Positions 21,560 to 33,292 are shown, counted from the stretch's first letter. The stretch is DNA of 64,000 nt from Bostrychus sinensis (GCA_020698575.1 CM036254.1:26006526-26070525); one strand, 5' to 3'. Translations and numbers: made by a program. Notes: generated by a model from the letters alone, not told the origin.

Positions 21560-22230
21560 TGTATAAAAAACTAGTCATTGTCCAAACTTAAGCAAACTTC
21601 AACAAACTTGCAGCTAGAGGCACTGTTGAGCTGAAGACAGAAATTGGCAGTCACCAAGCAAAGTATAAGACAACTGAAAGTGGACTATATGTATGGCTAG
21701 AGGTGGATAAGGGGACAGTATTCAAGAAGCATGAAACGAGAATGGTTGAAATTCAAAGAGGTACTCCTTAAGCACTACAGTGGTGGCCAAGAAATGCTTT
21801 GTCAAAATGGCATCTGAAGTGTTTAAGTGTCATATAACCTTAGCGTAACCTAGCATAAAATAATAATAGACTGGCTGGCAGACCACTGGGATGCTGCAAA
21901 TCTGTGCTAAAGTTTGCTTATGCTAAGACACTGTATACTAAAAGTTTTATTTAGTATGGTTCACAAACATGTAGTCTGACTTGAACTTACTTAAAAATAC
22001 TAGTGAGATTCATTCATCTGACCAATAATAACAGATTGGGCTCTGGGAAGTGTCTTGAGTCTTGAGCTTGAACTGGCTTGTTAAATAAACATGGGACTGT
22101 CTACAGTTTTAAGTATACCTGTGCTCATTCTGAAAAACAGACAGTAGGCTCTGTATGTTCAACCATTAGACCTCTAAAGTAAAAACAACTGTGACCTTTA
22201 CAAGAGATAAGTCCATAAAACTGTGTCAAC
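21560..22230. other. Spacer
   Basis: Nothing recognised. Confidence 0.3.
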
Positions 22231-22234
22231 AACA

Positions 22235-22560
22235 AAACACACTGCTCCAGCTTATGATATTGACTATCACAGGAATGAAATATTCCCACTCTGCCACGGA
22301 CTATAAATTCGGATGCATCGGACAGGAATTACCTCGGTTGACAAGAGGAACAGGGTGGGACCAGGAGCCCCTTAATCTGCCCCGTGGAGGCCATAATCCC
22401 ATTAGCATGCACAGGAGCTGGAGTCCCGGGATGCTCTAGCTCACTGCCCAAAGCCTAGCGACAAAGCTTGTGGCCAGCCTTTGAAGTGAGAGCTGACCTA
22501 AAGGAACCTAGGAGCTGGCTTCCTGGAGAAATGTGGTAAGCAGACGGACACACAAAAAAG
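22235..22560. promoter_or_regulatory. GC-richer island (candidate cis-regulatory)
   Basis: About 320 bp without repeats. 'GGCCATAATCCCATTAGCAT' and 'CCCCTTAATCTGCCCCG' place TAATCC/TTAATC (Otx/Pitx-type) and ATTAGC cores in GC-rich sequence. A promising enhancer-like setting without proof. Confidence 0.33.
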
Positions 22561-23118
22561 CATTAGTCTCCTCAGAGATAGGACAGTAGCTTTTCAACAA
22601 GAGAGCTCATTGATCTAACCTGAGTGTTTACTGTAGTATTGTGAAGTGTGAACAGAGTGCTATCAAGTTTACCATTCCTTAACATTTAATTGCAGTAAAG
22701 GAAAATATTGCCTCTTTAAAATGCCTTAACTCAACAGTTTTATCTTATTTCTAGCCTATATTTTAAACTTGTTGTACTTGTTCAAACTTTGATTTGTGTA
22801 AATTTCCACACTGAGAAAACACATAGCAGTACTTTTCCATGTTATGATTTAGTTCATTGTTATCAAAACATCTGCCAGACAAGTGCATTGTGTTCACTTC
22901 AGGTGTGCACACATTGTTCCACCACTCACAGACACGTTTTTCTCTTTCATAAATATGCTCATCTTAAGAGATCCCATTATTAAATAAAACAAACTGGGAC
23001 TAGTATAGAACCTTGTGGAACACCACAATAATATGCATATGACAGATCAGTCAAAAAAATAAACAAGTGTTAAACCTATAGAATAGAGTTGGTGACATCC
23101 ACATTCATACACATACCA
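22561..23118. other. AT-rich spacer
   Basis: Nothing recognised. Confidence 0.3.
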
Positions 23119-23121
23119 TAT

Positions 23122-23390
23122 CGGTGGTTCACAACCTGGGGTCTGGGATCCCAATAGGGGCACCAATGATTGCAGAGGGTTAACAGAGCTTTGTCTATTC
23201 TGTGGTCTTGGTTATATTAAAAATTCCACACACTCAATTAAAAAACAAAGGGAATAGAAACAAAAAACCTACAACTGCTGTTTATTTTTGTAAATGAATG
23301 TTTGTAAATAATCACTTTATCACTTTATTTAGATAATAGGACATGGATTGGTTGATAATACTAAGTGAGGGTCAGAAAGCATGCAGCATT
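23122..23390 (+). mobile_element. hAT (Charlie-type) fragment
   Basis: CGGTGGTTCACAACCTGGGG followed by 'TCTGGGATCCCAATAGGGG' matches the left terminus of a Charlie-type hAT element (CAGTGGTTCACAACC). No right terminus or transposase found. The right boundary is approximate. Confidence 0.5.
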
Positions 23391-23441
23391 AGATATATGG
23401 GCTACTTCAGTGATCCCAAAGGAAAGTGGAGTGGGTAAAGT

Positions 23442-24030
23442 AAAAAAAAAAAAATCTTCCTATCCCATATGAAGTTGGTGGAAGTTGGAGCCAACATTGA
23501 CAATAATAGTGGTGAATAGCCAAGATTGATTCTACATGTACTGCATTTAAACATGCACAGTTTCCCCCCAAAATTGTAGAGGAATGTACAATGTAGCCAC
23601 AAAAAGAGTGAAACTTCAACACAGTGTGCTCTTTACAGTCTAACCAACAACATTTGAGCATGACTAGCGTCCAAAGTAAATGTAAAGTGACTGTAGTTTG
23701 TCCATGAAAAATATGTATAAACCACTCTATGAGTGCTGGAGGTCAAAGTTAATGTTGACAAATCTAGTAAAATGTTTATTAAGTCTGGGGTTTAGGCCCA
23801 ATTCATGTATATTTTGAAGCAACAACACTCAAATTCCTTAACACGGTTGGGCCTTAGACTCAAACTTATAGTCACTAAACACTTTAAAATAATTGAAAGT
23901 TGATTACAATTTAGATACAATAAAAGCAGTAAAAGAAAAAGAGATAAAAAGTAAATAGATGATTTTTTTTCCTAACTAGTCTTTAAAAGCAAAGCATCCA
24001 TTCATTATACTGTATAGCCAACCTCTCCTG
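23442..24030. other. (A)13 and AT-rich spacer
   Basis: A homopolymer of 13 A at 23442-23454, then spacer. A DR1-like AGGTCAAAGTTAA lies at 23740-23752. Confidence 0.35.
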
Positions 24031-24320
24031 TCTCTGTAAAATCCCCCATAGCAGCAAGCAGACGGTGTGCCGGCGTGCAGCAGCCCATGAGTTTGCCCTG
24101 GGAGGCGTGTGTTTGTGCATGCGTCTATGTACAGTATGTGCGTCCACATGCCTGAAGTCTAATATTTCCCTCTATGTGCCAGTGTACAAAGCTGTTTACG
24201 TGAGGATGTGTTGGCTGATCGGTCCACGGCAGGTCTCAACACGCACCAACTGTAACTGTATGTGACTGTAACAAGCAGGTATCGGCCTGTGGGGGATCCA
24301 GGAGTGGGAGCAACAGATGC
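24031..24320. promoter_or_regulatory. GC-richer island
   Basis: Repeat-free and GC-rich, with TG-rich stretches. The 66-codon Cys-rich frame at 24065 has no recognisable domain. Composition only. Confidence 0.2.
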
Positions 24321-24499
24321 GGTTTAGATTATCAAGCTTTGCATTAGTGCTTGAGTACACATTCATAAAAGTACAAGTACTCCAATGCCAAGATATCAGT
24401 CATGTTGGGGGGAAAGAGGAGTCAAAATAATATTCAGTACATGTCTCTGGATTATTAATAAACTACAACTAACTTTGACAGCCATTTTTTATGCTAATG

Positions 24500-24770
24500 T
24501 GGATAGTGGTTGACAGCAACGAGATTGTGGGTTTGATTCCCAGGCCGGCCACAAACGACTGGTCCAGCTTCTTCCTACCATTTAAAGACATGTACTGTAG
24601 GTGAATTAATGGCTCTTCATTGCCTCTTGTCAATAAATGAGATTGTGAATGGTTGTCTGTCTATGTCTCCAAGTGTCAGCTCTACAGCTAACCTTTTGTC
24701 ATTGTCCAGGGTGTACTCCACCTCAGGCCCAAAACAGCTGGGACAGGGCCAAGCCTCCCACACCCTTTAA
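24500..24770 (+). mobile_element. S2 tRNA-headed SINE-like element, near complete
   Basis: 'TGTGGGTTTGATTCCCAGGC' (B-box-like), 'TGGTTGTCTGTCTATGT', 'TCCAGGGTGTACTCCACCTC' and 'CAGCTGGGACAGGGCCAAGC' are the ordered landmarks of this fish family. The tail is short. Confidence 0.7.
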
Positions 24771-25620
24771 TAGAAAAAAGTAGAAGATGAGTGATTGTTT
24801 ACTTCAGCAGAGTACACAGGGTATTGAACATCTTTGGTCCTTGACGTCAGTACAGATGAGAGTTTGTTTGCTTTGCAACATTGTACAAATCTTTTGGACA
24901 TGCGGTTAGATAAGAATTTTTTCAAGTTCTGATTCTCATTTAATGTACAGGAAGTGCCCAGAGTTCAGTGCCAGTAATGTCTATTAGGTCATCTCCTTTT
25001 GCTCTGTCTCATAACAAAAGTCTCAATCCCATTGACTGTTGTCTATATGTTATACCCACAGTCTTTTGCATTTTGTGTGTTTTTGTGGTTAAATGTATTT
25101 CAGTCTTCCCTCAGTCTATGGTTACTAAGCACTTAGCCGGATTCAAACTTCAGCGTAATATGTACATAGACTGCTTGTATTTTTGACCACAATTGCACGG
25201 GCCATGTGTTCCTTCAGTCTATCTAAAGCAGGGAGAAGACAGGGGGACAATTTGCGAGTAAAATGTATGTGCATGTGTATGAAAAGGATGTTTAAAACGT
25301 GCGGTGGCTGCCTCTCTCGTCTAAGTAGGTCATAGTTTTTGTTTGCATTGGTACTTTCTGTGCAGCCTCCACTTCCCTCTTCGTACTGTTACATAATCAG
25401 CCAACTGGGTCATATCAATGAAAATTGTAGAAAAGCTTATATATAGTGAAAACTGCTAACTTCTTGTCACATGGCATAGATGGATCAGATCAAAATGTTG
25501 CTGTTTGGGGGAGTTTTGGCACAAATTACTGGAGTAAGTGATGCATGTGCTTTTATTTCACATTAGTATCAATACTTTATTCAAGTACTCAATACCCAAA
25601 GGAGTATTGTATTGTATACT
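24771..25620. other. Spacer
   Basis: Nothing firmly recognised in 24.8-25.5 kb. 'TTCAAGTACTCAATACCC' near 25580 is a minor AAGTAC-family fragment. Confidence 0.3.
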
Positions 25621-25624
25621 CTCA

Positions 25625-25690
25625 TCACTATCATTCACATCTGTTTGAGTAATCCTCTGGCACAGCCATTCTGAGGCCTCAAAACGCTTT
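25625..25690 (-). repeat. Resumed arm of the split 'GGGGCTATATTATGC' element
   Basis: On the minus strand this reads GTTTTGAGGCCTCAGAATGG then 'GCCAGAGGATTACTCAAACA', matching 39463-39520. It continues the element whose other arm is at 26546-26860. The LINE between them interrupts it. Confidence 0.6.
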
Positions 25691-26550
25691 TTTATTTTTT
25701 TATTTATTATTTTTTTAAGATAGGGGCAGTACATATTAATGGACATATACCCAATATGTAAATATGTCAGATTCTAGCCAAAGGCTAATTTCTGTCTGTT
25801 GTCCCTAGACAGGTAGATGTTTCACACGGTACACTAACCGCACAACTGACTGGACATACACACACATAACAGCACTAGACATTATGGCATTTATAACAAT
25901 CAAAAATAAACAGGAAGCACAGCTCATTTATCCCCTTCATTATTCATAATTCAGATGAAAAAAGTGCAATAGTGTAATGCACATGACCCTGATAAGGAGC
26001 TGAATTTCATTGCATGCAGCCCAGTAGATATTATAAATAAGTGCTAGACTGTAAAAATATGTGGTAGATTGTATAAATAAATATGTGTAAAACTGTATTG
26101 CACATGGCCCTCTTGATACAAAACAAGACACTAAGGCTGGATCCCATTTCTACCCCTTAAGGCCTCCATACACCACGGCGATGATCGCCCATCTGAAGCC
26201 GTCTGAACGGTTCTTCCAGCTCTTCCAAGTATTCCAGAAGTTACTACCTCTGAAGGAGAGAACGTTTTGTCCGAAAGTAGTTTTTCTCACTGGTATGTCG
26301 CAGTCACCCCTGGATATGACCCAAGTGGCACGGGATAGTGAAGACCTATATTTGATATACTCATTGAGTGGAGGAGGAGCCAGCCCATGAAGACATTTGT
26401 ATACCAGACAACCATTTTTAAATTTCATAAGATTTTCCAAACTAAGTAGATTGTATTGACCCAAGATTTTACAATGATGGTAAATTTGTTTTGTTTTTTG
26501 TCTAGAATTTTGAGAGCTCTGTTCTACGAACCTCCGCCTATCCCACAAAA
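25690..26550 (-). mobile_element. 5'-truncated LINE (Rex/jockey-like) with 3' UTR and tail
   Basis: Read on the minus strand: the end of a reverse-transcriptase frame, a roughly 450-bp 3' UTR containing 'GGGACAACAGACAGAAATTA' then 'GCCTTTGGCTAGAATCTG', and an A-rich (AAAT)-type tail at the left edge. The UTR matches 61500-61800. The 5' part is missing, as usual for target-primed reverse transcription. It sits inside an older repeat. Confidence 0.75.
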
Positions 26551-26557
26551 AAAGCAC
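26150..26557 (-). pseudogene. LINE reverse-transcriptase C-terminal fragment
   Basis: An uninterrupted 135-codon frame. From about residue 31 it shows the C-terminal region of jockey/Rex-type LINE ORF2: LMKFKNGCLVYKCLHGLAPP, then a basic RKTTFGQ and an FWN near the end. The endonuclease domain and the YADD catalytic core lie upstream and are missing, so it is inactive. The first residues come from the flanking element. The intact frame suggests a fairly young insertion. Confidence 0.8.
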
Positions 26558-26860
26558 TGACTAATCGACAAGCCCTCTACATTCAGTCTGTACATTTATT
26601 TATAAAGGGTGTACAGTCCTGTTTCCACTGATTCCTCACAGCTATTTGTTTTATTTTGTAGCAAAATGGCAAAAGACAACTCTCTTCACAACATTGTTTC
26701 TTTATGGCACCAGTAGACTTATTAAACTTAATAAAACTTATTAAACTTATTAAAAACATTTTCTTTTGGTTTGATAATGTTTTTAAAGGTTATAAAACAT
26801 GCAGTGCTGTTCTGGAGGTGACCAAGATTGGTTTAAAAAATATGAATAAAAGCATGATAT
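26546..26860 (-). repeat. 'GGGGCTATATTATGC' element, left arm (split copy 1)
   Basis: The reverse complement aligns over about 300 bp with 37678-38060: 'TTTTAAACCAATCTTGGTCA', 'CCAGAACAGCACTGCATG', 'AAAGAAAATGTTTTTAATAA' and 'GAGGAATCAGTGGAAACAGG'. Together with 25625-25690 it forms one element interrupted by a LINE. Confidence 0.75.
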
Positions 26861-26920
26861 ATCCCGTTTAATCTGCCCATTGTGTTTAAAAGTCAACTTG
26901 AAGATGTTTTTATTTTATTT

Positions 26921-26934
26921 AAAAAAAAAAAAAA
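26921..26934. repeat. (A)14
   Basis: Homopolymer. Confidence 0.95.
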
Positions 26935-27007
26935 TTACATTGCATAATTTGCAATATTAAGGAGCCCAGTGTATGAAACCTTAAACAATATTAACAATAG
27001 TCTCTAA

Positions 27008-27130
27008 TAAAGTATTTAGGCAGGCTCCTCAGTGGCTCACCTGGTAGAGTGCATAGCACATGAAGGAGCAGCCTGGGCATAAGGTAGTTAGTTTCTTTAA
27101 GCCCCTCCCCTTTCTGTTGTCATGACACAT
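27008..27130 (+). mobile_element. tRNA-headed SINE, family S4
   Basis: 'CAGTGGCTCACCTGGTAGAG' is an A-box-bearing tRNA-like head. Layout and downstream CCCTCCCCTTTCTGT resemble the copy at 39.76 kb. The B box is decayed. Confidence 0.55.
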
Positions 27131-28000
27131 TGCAAGCAATAGACACTTCCAGGAATGACATGTTTAAAAAAGTTGCGCATGCAGCCTGGTACCAAGATTA
27201 ACATTCTATTCCATTTATTTCTACGAGGGAGCAAAATAAAAATATAAATTTAGATGTTTTTGGGCAACAGGAACAAATGTTGTTGTTTATACGGCTACAG
27301 TATTTATTAAAAATGACTCTGAGCTGATACGACCCAGATCTGATTGTTAGTTCCAGTCGCTAAAGTTAACTTATAGAAGTAGGATTTGTGGTGATGAATT
27401 AAATCTGAGCATACAATGTAAACTTTTATGGTCTGCCACATTTCTGTTACTATTTGTCCTGCGTAACATTGAAATTAAGAAATGTAAGTTACTACCCTTT
27501 AGGTTATATGCTAATAAACGTTAATTACAACATTACAATAAACGGCTAAACGTTGACACACTTGCTAATATTATTAAACTCATCTCTGCTATACTCACCT
27601 GAGGTCGAGTGGTTGTCAGTTGCCAAACCTGTCTTGATTATTCCTAATCTGCGATGTTTTGTGGCTAGCGCTAATTGCTCCATTAGAAATGTATGATTGT
27701 CTTTTTTAACTTCCGGTACCAGTCTTTGGAATGCAAACATTCTGTTTACAAACACAAGAAGGGTCTATAGCCTATCTTGTCAAATCACCTTGGCTAAATC
27801 CTGCAATGGGACTCTTTTGCTTCAAGTCCTCTAAAGTCTGTGACTGATCTATTTGTAACAGGAAGTCACAATGTCAATTAATCCTACGGAGACATTGTAC
27901 TTAGGATCTTTGGGCCAATATATAAACACATGACTCAATATCAGAAATGTAATAAGTCGACTAATGTCACCTGATCAGGCCAAAGAAGTAAAGCCCCTCT
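27131..28000. other. AT-rich spacer
   Basis: No repeat recognised. The 69-codon minus frame at 27546-27755 has no recognisable domain. Confidence 0.3.
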
Positions 28001-28019
28001 TTTCACCAAAGGAAGTTTA

Positions 28020-28300
28020 ATTGAGACCACATCTTGACCTGGCTTACTAACCTTCTTGAAGTGTGTGCTTGCATATTCACATGCGTGTGAATCTGTGTAT
28101 ACGTGAGAGAGGCGTCGCATTTCCAGGTACCCACTAAAGCCTCAACGGTCTCCGGGTGTCGTATTTTATTAACAAGAGGCTACACTTTTCCATATGACTT
28201 AATTTATTTGCATGAAGATAGTCTCAGATTAGGTAGTCTATAATTAGAATTGATGCTTTTGTTAACATCCCATGTCAATTATTACACATTTTCTGAAGTG
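28020..28300. promoter_or_regulatory. Island with octamer and homeodomain words
   Basis: 'TTATTTGCATGAAG' holds a perfect octamer (ATTTGCAT) at about 28208. 'GTATTTTATTAACAAG' and 'CTATAATTAGAATTGATGC' lie nearby. Repeat-free. A reasonable POU/homeodomain-responsive candidate. Confidence 0.28.
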
Positions 28301-28700
28301 AAATTATGCTGGATGCAGACTTTTGTGGTCCCCAAGCCCGACCCTTTTTCATAATGATTCATCACTTACACCTAAACTCAACACCTCAACATGTGAACCC
28401 TTGCACAGTTTGAAAATGTGGTAGTTTACAATTTTTTGCATTCCACATTGTGCAGTGTGCCTTCCATAAAACTTTTTAAGACAAAAAAAAATAAAAATAA
28501 TGCACAGTGCATACCCGGCTTTAGGAAATTTGGAAATGTCTATACTGCATTAGCCGTAGCCATGGCTATCCTACAGTATAGTGGCCACTTTGTTCCTAGT
28601 AAACTCTGGACCTTTGTGCTGAATATATTAACCTCTTGCTGTATTGTCTGAGCATGATAGATACAACATGCTGATGTACCACCTCCTCCAACCTGTTGCA
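28301..28700. other. Spacer
   Basis: The 77-codon frame at 28418 has no domain. Nothing else recognised. Confidence 0.3.
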
Positions 28701-28879
28701 TCCTGCAGCCCTTTATGTGTCCATTCGGGCTGGAAGATTTGCTAAGCCCTCTTTTGTAGTGGTTGGAGGCACTGTCCTGGAAGAGGCTACTGTATTAGCA
28801 TCAGGTTTTCACTTAAATTTTACTTAAATTTGTCACACATTTTTACTTTTCAGGAAGCTTCTGTACACTATATATTCTT

Positions 28880-29325
28880 AGAGTATCAGATTTGATCATT
28901 TGTGCTCCTCAGCCCCTTGTCCATCCCTGATCCTCTGAGTGTGCGTGGCTCTAATTGTCCTTGCTGTCTGTCCACATTAAGGGCCTGTTTGTTCCACTGG
29001 CCTGATGTTTGTCCTGGGCCTCTGCTCTGGACAAGCCCAGAGCGAGATGGGGGTTTAGGCTATGGGAGGTGTGTGTGTTATGTGGAGAGGTCCTGCCATG
29101 GTGCCTGGCCCCTAATGCGATCAGAGGGGACCAGCAGCGTTTGGGGGAGAAGGTCAAGCTGAGGTGCTGCCAACTCGGGTTAACCATGAGTGGTGCGGCT
29201 CCAGCGGGACAGGTGCTCTCTCACGCCATCGCTCCCACTCTCCCATTAGCCTACTTTTACAGCCCCACACCCCCCTCATCAGCAGTTAGTTTAACTCTCA
29301 ATACAGCCATTCCATCTTAAATAGT
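28880..29325. promoter_or_regulatory. GC-rich island (candidate cis-regulatory)
   Basis: About 440 bp, GC-rich and repeat-free: 'GGCCCCTAATGCGATCAGAG', 'CTCCCATTAGCCTACTTT', 'GGGTTAACCATGAG'. Three overlapping frames (86, 103 and 78 codons, both strands) reflect low stop density. No domain. Confidence 0.33.
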
Positions 29326-29600
29326 AAGTTGGTAATTCTGCATTTTCCCAAAGTCAAGCTAATGCATTGAATTCAAATGTTTAGGTTTAGCATTCTTAGC
29401 CACACATTGTTTGGCCATAAAAGAAACACATAGAAGTAAGATTAAAGTAAGGTCAGTTTTGCAGCTTTTAGCCTATTAGTAGTTAGGATCAGAAATGCAA
29501 CCGAGTTTGCCAAGTTTTACATGATTTGAATAAAAACTAAAGAGTCATGTTATAAACAAGAATGGTCCAAAAGAGCTAGCGTTTTGAAGATGATAACTTG

Positions 29601-30280
29601 AGCAAGGGTCACACTACACAACTTTCAGAGTTGTTACAGACTTGGAGTAAACATTAACAGACTGGCTGCAGGAAATTTCTTTTATGACAAATAAAAGACT
29701 GGAAATTACACATTTAAAGCAGAACAGAACTCAATGTTCTCATTTCTTCGCTGTTTACAAATTTCGCAAATACCCACAAGTCTCGCTGACTCCTATATGA
29801 TCCCTCGCTCGGCTTTACTTTTGTTTTCCCCACTACTCTGCCATGACAAAACTTGAGAAATAAAGCCATTGCTAGCTTGTTGTTTTGCTAACTGCAATGT
29901 GTGAGTTATGTTTTTGGCCCAGAGGTGGCCACATCACACGGACTCTGAAACAGTTTATATCAAGTAAAAAGTTACTGAGGTTTTGCTTTAATTACTGTGA
30001 TAGGGAATCCCACACTACATGGTTTCTCAAAACAACTGAAATTCTTGGGCAAACTTTTTGGAGGTCAGTCAGTAATCAGTACATACACATGACCGCGCCC
30101 CAGTTGGCTTTTAATTTTTAAACATGTTTGGTTGACGGTGACTGAGGTCTGGTTGGGTCTGTTCTCCACACACACTTGCAGATTTCTGGACCAACTACCC
30201 ATGCCAACTGTTTTCAACTGGTGCTGACTGGTGAATCCTGGGTAAAATTTTGCAGAAATTTGTGTAGTGTGTCCCCAGCT
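29601..30280. mobile_element. Harbinger-like non-autonomous element, copy 2
   Basis: Imperfect inverted ends: AGCAAGGGTCACACTACACA at the left, TGTAGTGTGTCCCCAGCT at the right, flanked by TTG and TTA. Interior 'TATATGATCCCTCGCTCGGC' and 'TTGAGAAATAAAGCCATTGC' match copy 3 at 63.7 kb. No transposase. The TWA-like flank suggests PIF/Harbinger mobilisation. Confidence 0.65.
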
Positions 30281-30283
30281 TTA

Positions 30284-31010
30284 CTCAGCAAATACTAGCT
30301 CTGGGTCCAGTCCAGTCACAAAAGAACAAACTGTTACTTTTGAGCCCCCTTCACTTTGAATTACATTGGTCTGCTCTTTTAAGAGAGGAACAGTCTGTGA
30401 TTTGAACGACAGACAGTATTTAGCTCAAACAAGAAGCAAAAAGAAAACAGTTTTTTTCAAATGAGGCATGTCTTGTTGTGTGATAAACATCATTATTAAT
30501 GCCATATTCCCAAAAGAAAGAATGTTAAATATCTTACTTTTATTGAAAACAAAGAACTATTTATTATCAACAGCTGTTTCTGGTTTTAGGTCACACGGCT
30601 CTTGTTTTGGGAAGTAAGTATTGTGTATTTGTTACAAAAATGTTACAAACTGTTGCACAAAAAGCTGGGACAAAACCAGAAAAAAACTTCTACCACTATT
30701 GTTAATTGAACCAGTACACCCACCATAGCCTCCAGCTTCTCACACCATTATACACAAGTACTTAATCTATTGGAAAAGCATGCATGTTTTAGAGTTTGTT
30801 CGTTGTTGTTTTTTATCATTATTTAATCAGGAGACATTTTCCAAGGGGGCCTCTATATAGGACCCATTGGACCAAATGTCACTCCAAAACTATGCATAAA
30901 GATAAGAGGAGAGATTTTATAGCCAATGGCATTCATAATTTTAATGTTCATCATCTCTCTTTATGCACCATATGGTTTTATCCGACTGTGTCTGTAGCAT
31001 GTCTGTTATC
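30284..31010. other. AT-rich spacer
   Basis: Nothing recognised. Confidence 0.3.
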
Positions 31011-31012
31011 AG

Positions 31013-31262
31013 TTAGTGGAAGGAGGTCGTGAGATTGGAGCATGTCCTTCCTGTGCTGCTTCGTCCCACAGCCCAAAAGCATACATGTGTTGAACTGGAG
31101 ACTGTACTTTACCTGAGAGTGAAAGGTTGTCAGTCTGTGTATGTCTATGTGTAAGCCCTGCGACTATCTGTCCAGGGTGTACCCCGCCTAAAGCCCATAG
31201 CTGCTGGGATAGGCTCCAGTCACATGCAACCTGTAATGTGAATAAGTGCCAGAAAATGAATG
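31013..31262 (+). mobile_element. S2 SINE-like element, 3' half
   Basis: 'GTCCCACAGCCCAAAAGCAT', 'CTGTCCAGGGTGTACCCCGC' and 'GCTGGGATAGGCTCCAGTCA' are the ordered body landmarks of the fish S2 family. The tRNA-like head is missing. The 87-codon minus frame across it is an artefact. Confidence 0.75.
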
Positions 31263-32055
31263 AGTCAGTGTTGTTGTAGTCCTGCCTTTACATGGGCTCT
31301 GATTATTCTTTAGTTGTAGTATACACTCAAGTCCTTTAACTATGACAATGTGGACTTTATGCCAAAGCTTGTCAAAACCTTCTTGCTCATTTTCCCCTAC
31401 TTTCATGACATGTTTAAGGACACATTGTTCACGAACACACCCACTCATCAACAGGTGCCATGGTAACTAGATAACCCATGTTATTCTCTTTACCTTTCAG
31501 CAGTCACAGTGTTATGGCTGATCTGTGTAATCTTAAAGCAACAAATTCACCTTGTTCCTTAAACATGGCCGTTCTCAGCGGTGGCAGTAACACTGACTGA
31601 CAGTTTAATGCAGTTTGTGTGAATAAGGAAGAGAACAAAGGCTGAGAAGGTTGTCAATCATCAGCCCTCTCACTAAATAAGAGTTAAGTCTGCTTCTTGA
31701 GTTTCCCATGGCAGAGTTGAGACCAATGTGGGCCGCTTGTGTAAGTTCAAATTCCTGACATGCATTTCTCTCTTTGTGAGCGTAGACCTGTGTTTCCTGG
31801 AGTTGTAACACAGAGCTTGTTGGTGCATGCATGCAGCTTCAGGTTTGGTGGTAGTGGCCTGCACATAGGCTGTTAGTGACACTCAGGTCATAGGTTAAAT
31901 TAATAGTGAAATGTAGTGAATATGTATAGTGTTATGAATATGTTTTTGGTACGGTATAATAGTTGTGCATGTCTTTAAAACTATCTGTAGCATATCAAAT
32001 ACACAATCATTAAAATAAATGTTGAAAATGAATGAATGCATGAAAGTAATATCCA
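31263..32055. other. Spacer
   Basis: No recognised repeat. Overlapping 75- and 69-codon minus frames have no domain. Confidence 0.3.
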
Positions 32056-32060
32056 GATTT

Positions 32061-32240
32061 TGTGACAGTTGCGCAGGGGGTTAAGCATTCATCCACCCAC
32101 CGGAGGGTTGGCAGTTTGAACCTCACTCAAGGTGCATGCTGTTGTTGTGTCCTTGGTCAAAACACTTCCCCCACATTGCCGACTCCAGTCACAGTATCCA
32201 CTTCATTCTGTCGGCTCTAGCCCACTGCAGACACTGTACT
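32061..32240 (+). mobile_element. tRNA-headed SINE, family S1
   Basis: 'GTTGCGCAGGGGGTTAAGC' (A-box-like), 'GGCAGTTTGAACCTC' (B-box-like), then 'GCTGTTGTTGTGTCCTTGGT' and 'GACTCCAGTCACAGTATCC'. Closest relative of the split SINE at 4.6-5.0 kb and shows its uninterrupted insertion region. Confidence 0.7.
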
Positions 32241-32615
32241 TTATTGCAGCGGTGTTAAGGTTTTATACTGCGGGGCCAAGCTCTACCTCTGACTAAAGCA
32301 CTCTACAGACACTACTGCCTTCCGATTGTTTTCTTTGAGTTCACATATGAATAAAGTTGGGAGGATGTGAGTTCAGATATGAGAGGAGAATGTCCAATTG
32401 TCCTGATTTGTGGAGAATAGACTGAACACAATAGAATGGCTAATTAACATGGCTATTAGCAGCCTGAAGCTAACAAATAGATAACTGAGCTGACAGCTTT
32501 GTAGTAATGACTCCAGAGAGGGTGCATGTGCTTTAAAAACGTGTAGGAGCACTTCCTGGAGAAGGCGGGGTTTCACGTATCAATGTATAATGGTAAGACC
32601 GAGCGTTTTCAGCTC
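32241..32615. other. Spacer
   Basis: Mixed sequence with 'GGCTAATTAACATGGC'. No repeat recognised. Confidence 0.3.
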
Positions 32616-32617
32616 TT

Positions 32618-32690
32618 GAGAAGGGCAGCACCTCAGCATACAGGATTACTTAAACATGAATGAAACAAAATACTGCTCCAGGTATTTTTT
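32618..32690 (+). repeat. Right-end fragment of the 'GGGGCTATATTATGC' element
   Basis: 'CAGCATACAGGATTACTTAA' then 'ACATGAATGAAACAAAATAC' matches 4030-4095 and 39497-39535. Confidence 0.55.
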
Positions 32691-32869
32691 TGAGCAGGAA
32701 ACAACAAAAACAGAATTAGCATAATATGTTCTAGTTAAGCAATATTGCACATTAAGCTGGTCAGTCATTAATAGCTAAGCCTACTAAACCAGTGTATTCA
32801 AAGTAGTTAAAATGTGATCAAAATGTGACTAAAGATAGATATGTTAGCTGTTCACTATCACACTTCTAA

Positions 32870-33240
32870 ATCTATTTGGTACATCACAGCTTACATCTGT
32901 ACATTTCTTTGATGTGTGAAGATCAGCTTTTATTTTCACAGCAACAGCAACAGCAGCAACACATTTTGCATCAGGAACAAGGTAAACGACAGTGTTCGCT
33001 GCACAGAGGAAGCCACAGTCCTGAGATACACAGCTCTTATCTGAATGTGAGCGCACTGCAGGGCTGCTCCAAACCGCAGAGTACGTAAGAGAACACACAA
33101 GTGCACAGGTAACACCGGCCCGAGTGATGAGAGCCCGATTAGCTCCAGCTGCAGTCCAACCCAGCTCACAGAAGTTGTTACATGCAGAAATGTACAAGCT
33201 GACAGTGCAACTTTTTCTCTGGCCTCTCCCAAAGTATCAA
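32870..33240. promoter_or_regulatory. Repeat-free island with possible Q-rich mini-exon
   Basis: About 370 bp of GC-richer, repeat-free sequence. At 32942-32981 a 40-nt CAG/CAA-rich segment follows a pyrimidine tract and CACAG and precedes GTAAAC, an acceptor/donor-like frame encoding a short polyglutamine. Forty nucleotides would shift frame, and no neighbouring exon is seen, so this may be coincidence. The rest is a candidate regulatory island. Confidence 0.22.
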
Positions 33241-33292
33241 GGTGAGAGGGGAGGGATGCTTTTGAACTGAAAACTGACCCATTTTTTAGGTT

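Noticed and set aside
32936..33232. 98-codon minus frame with a poly-Leu end
   Set aside because: It is the antisense of the CAG/CAA-rich segment. No domain.
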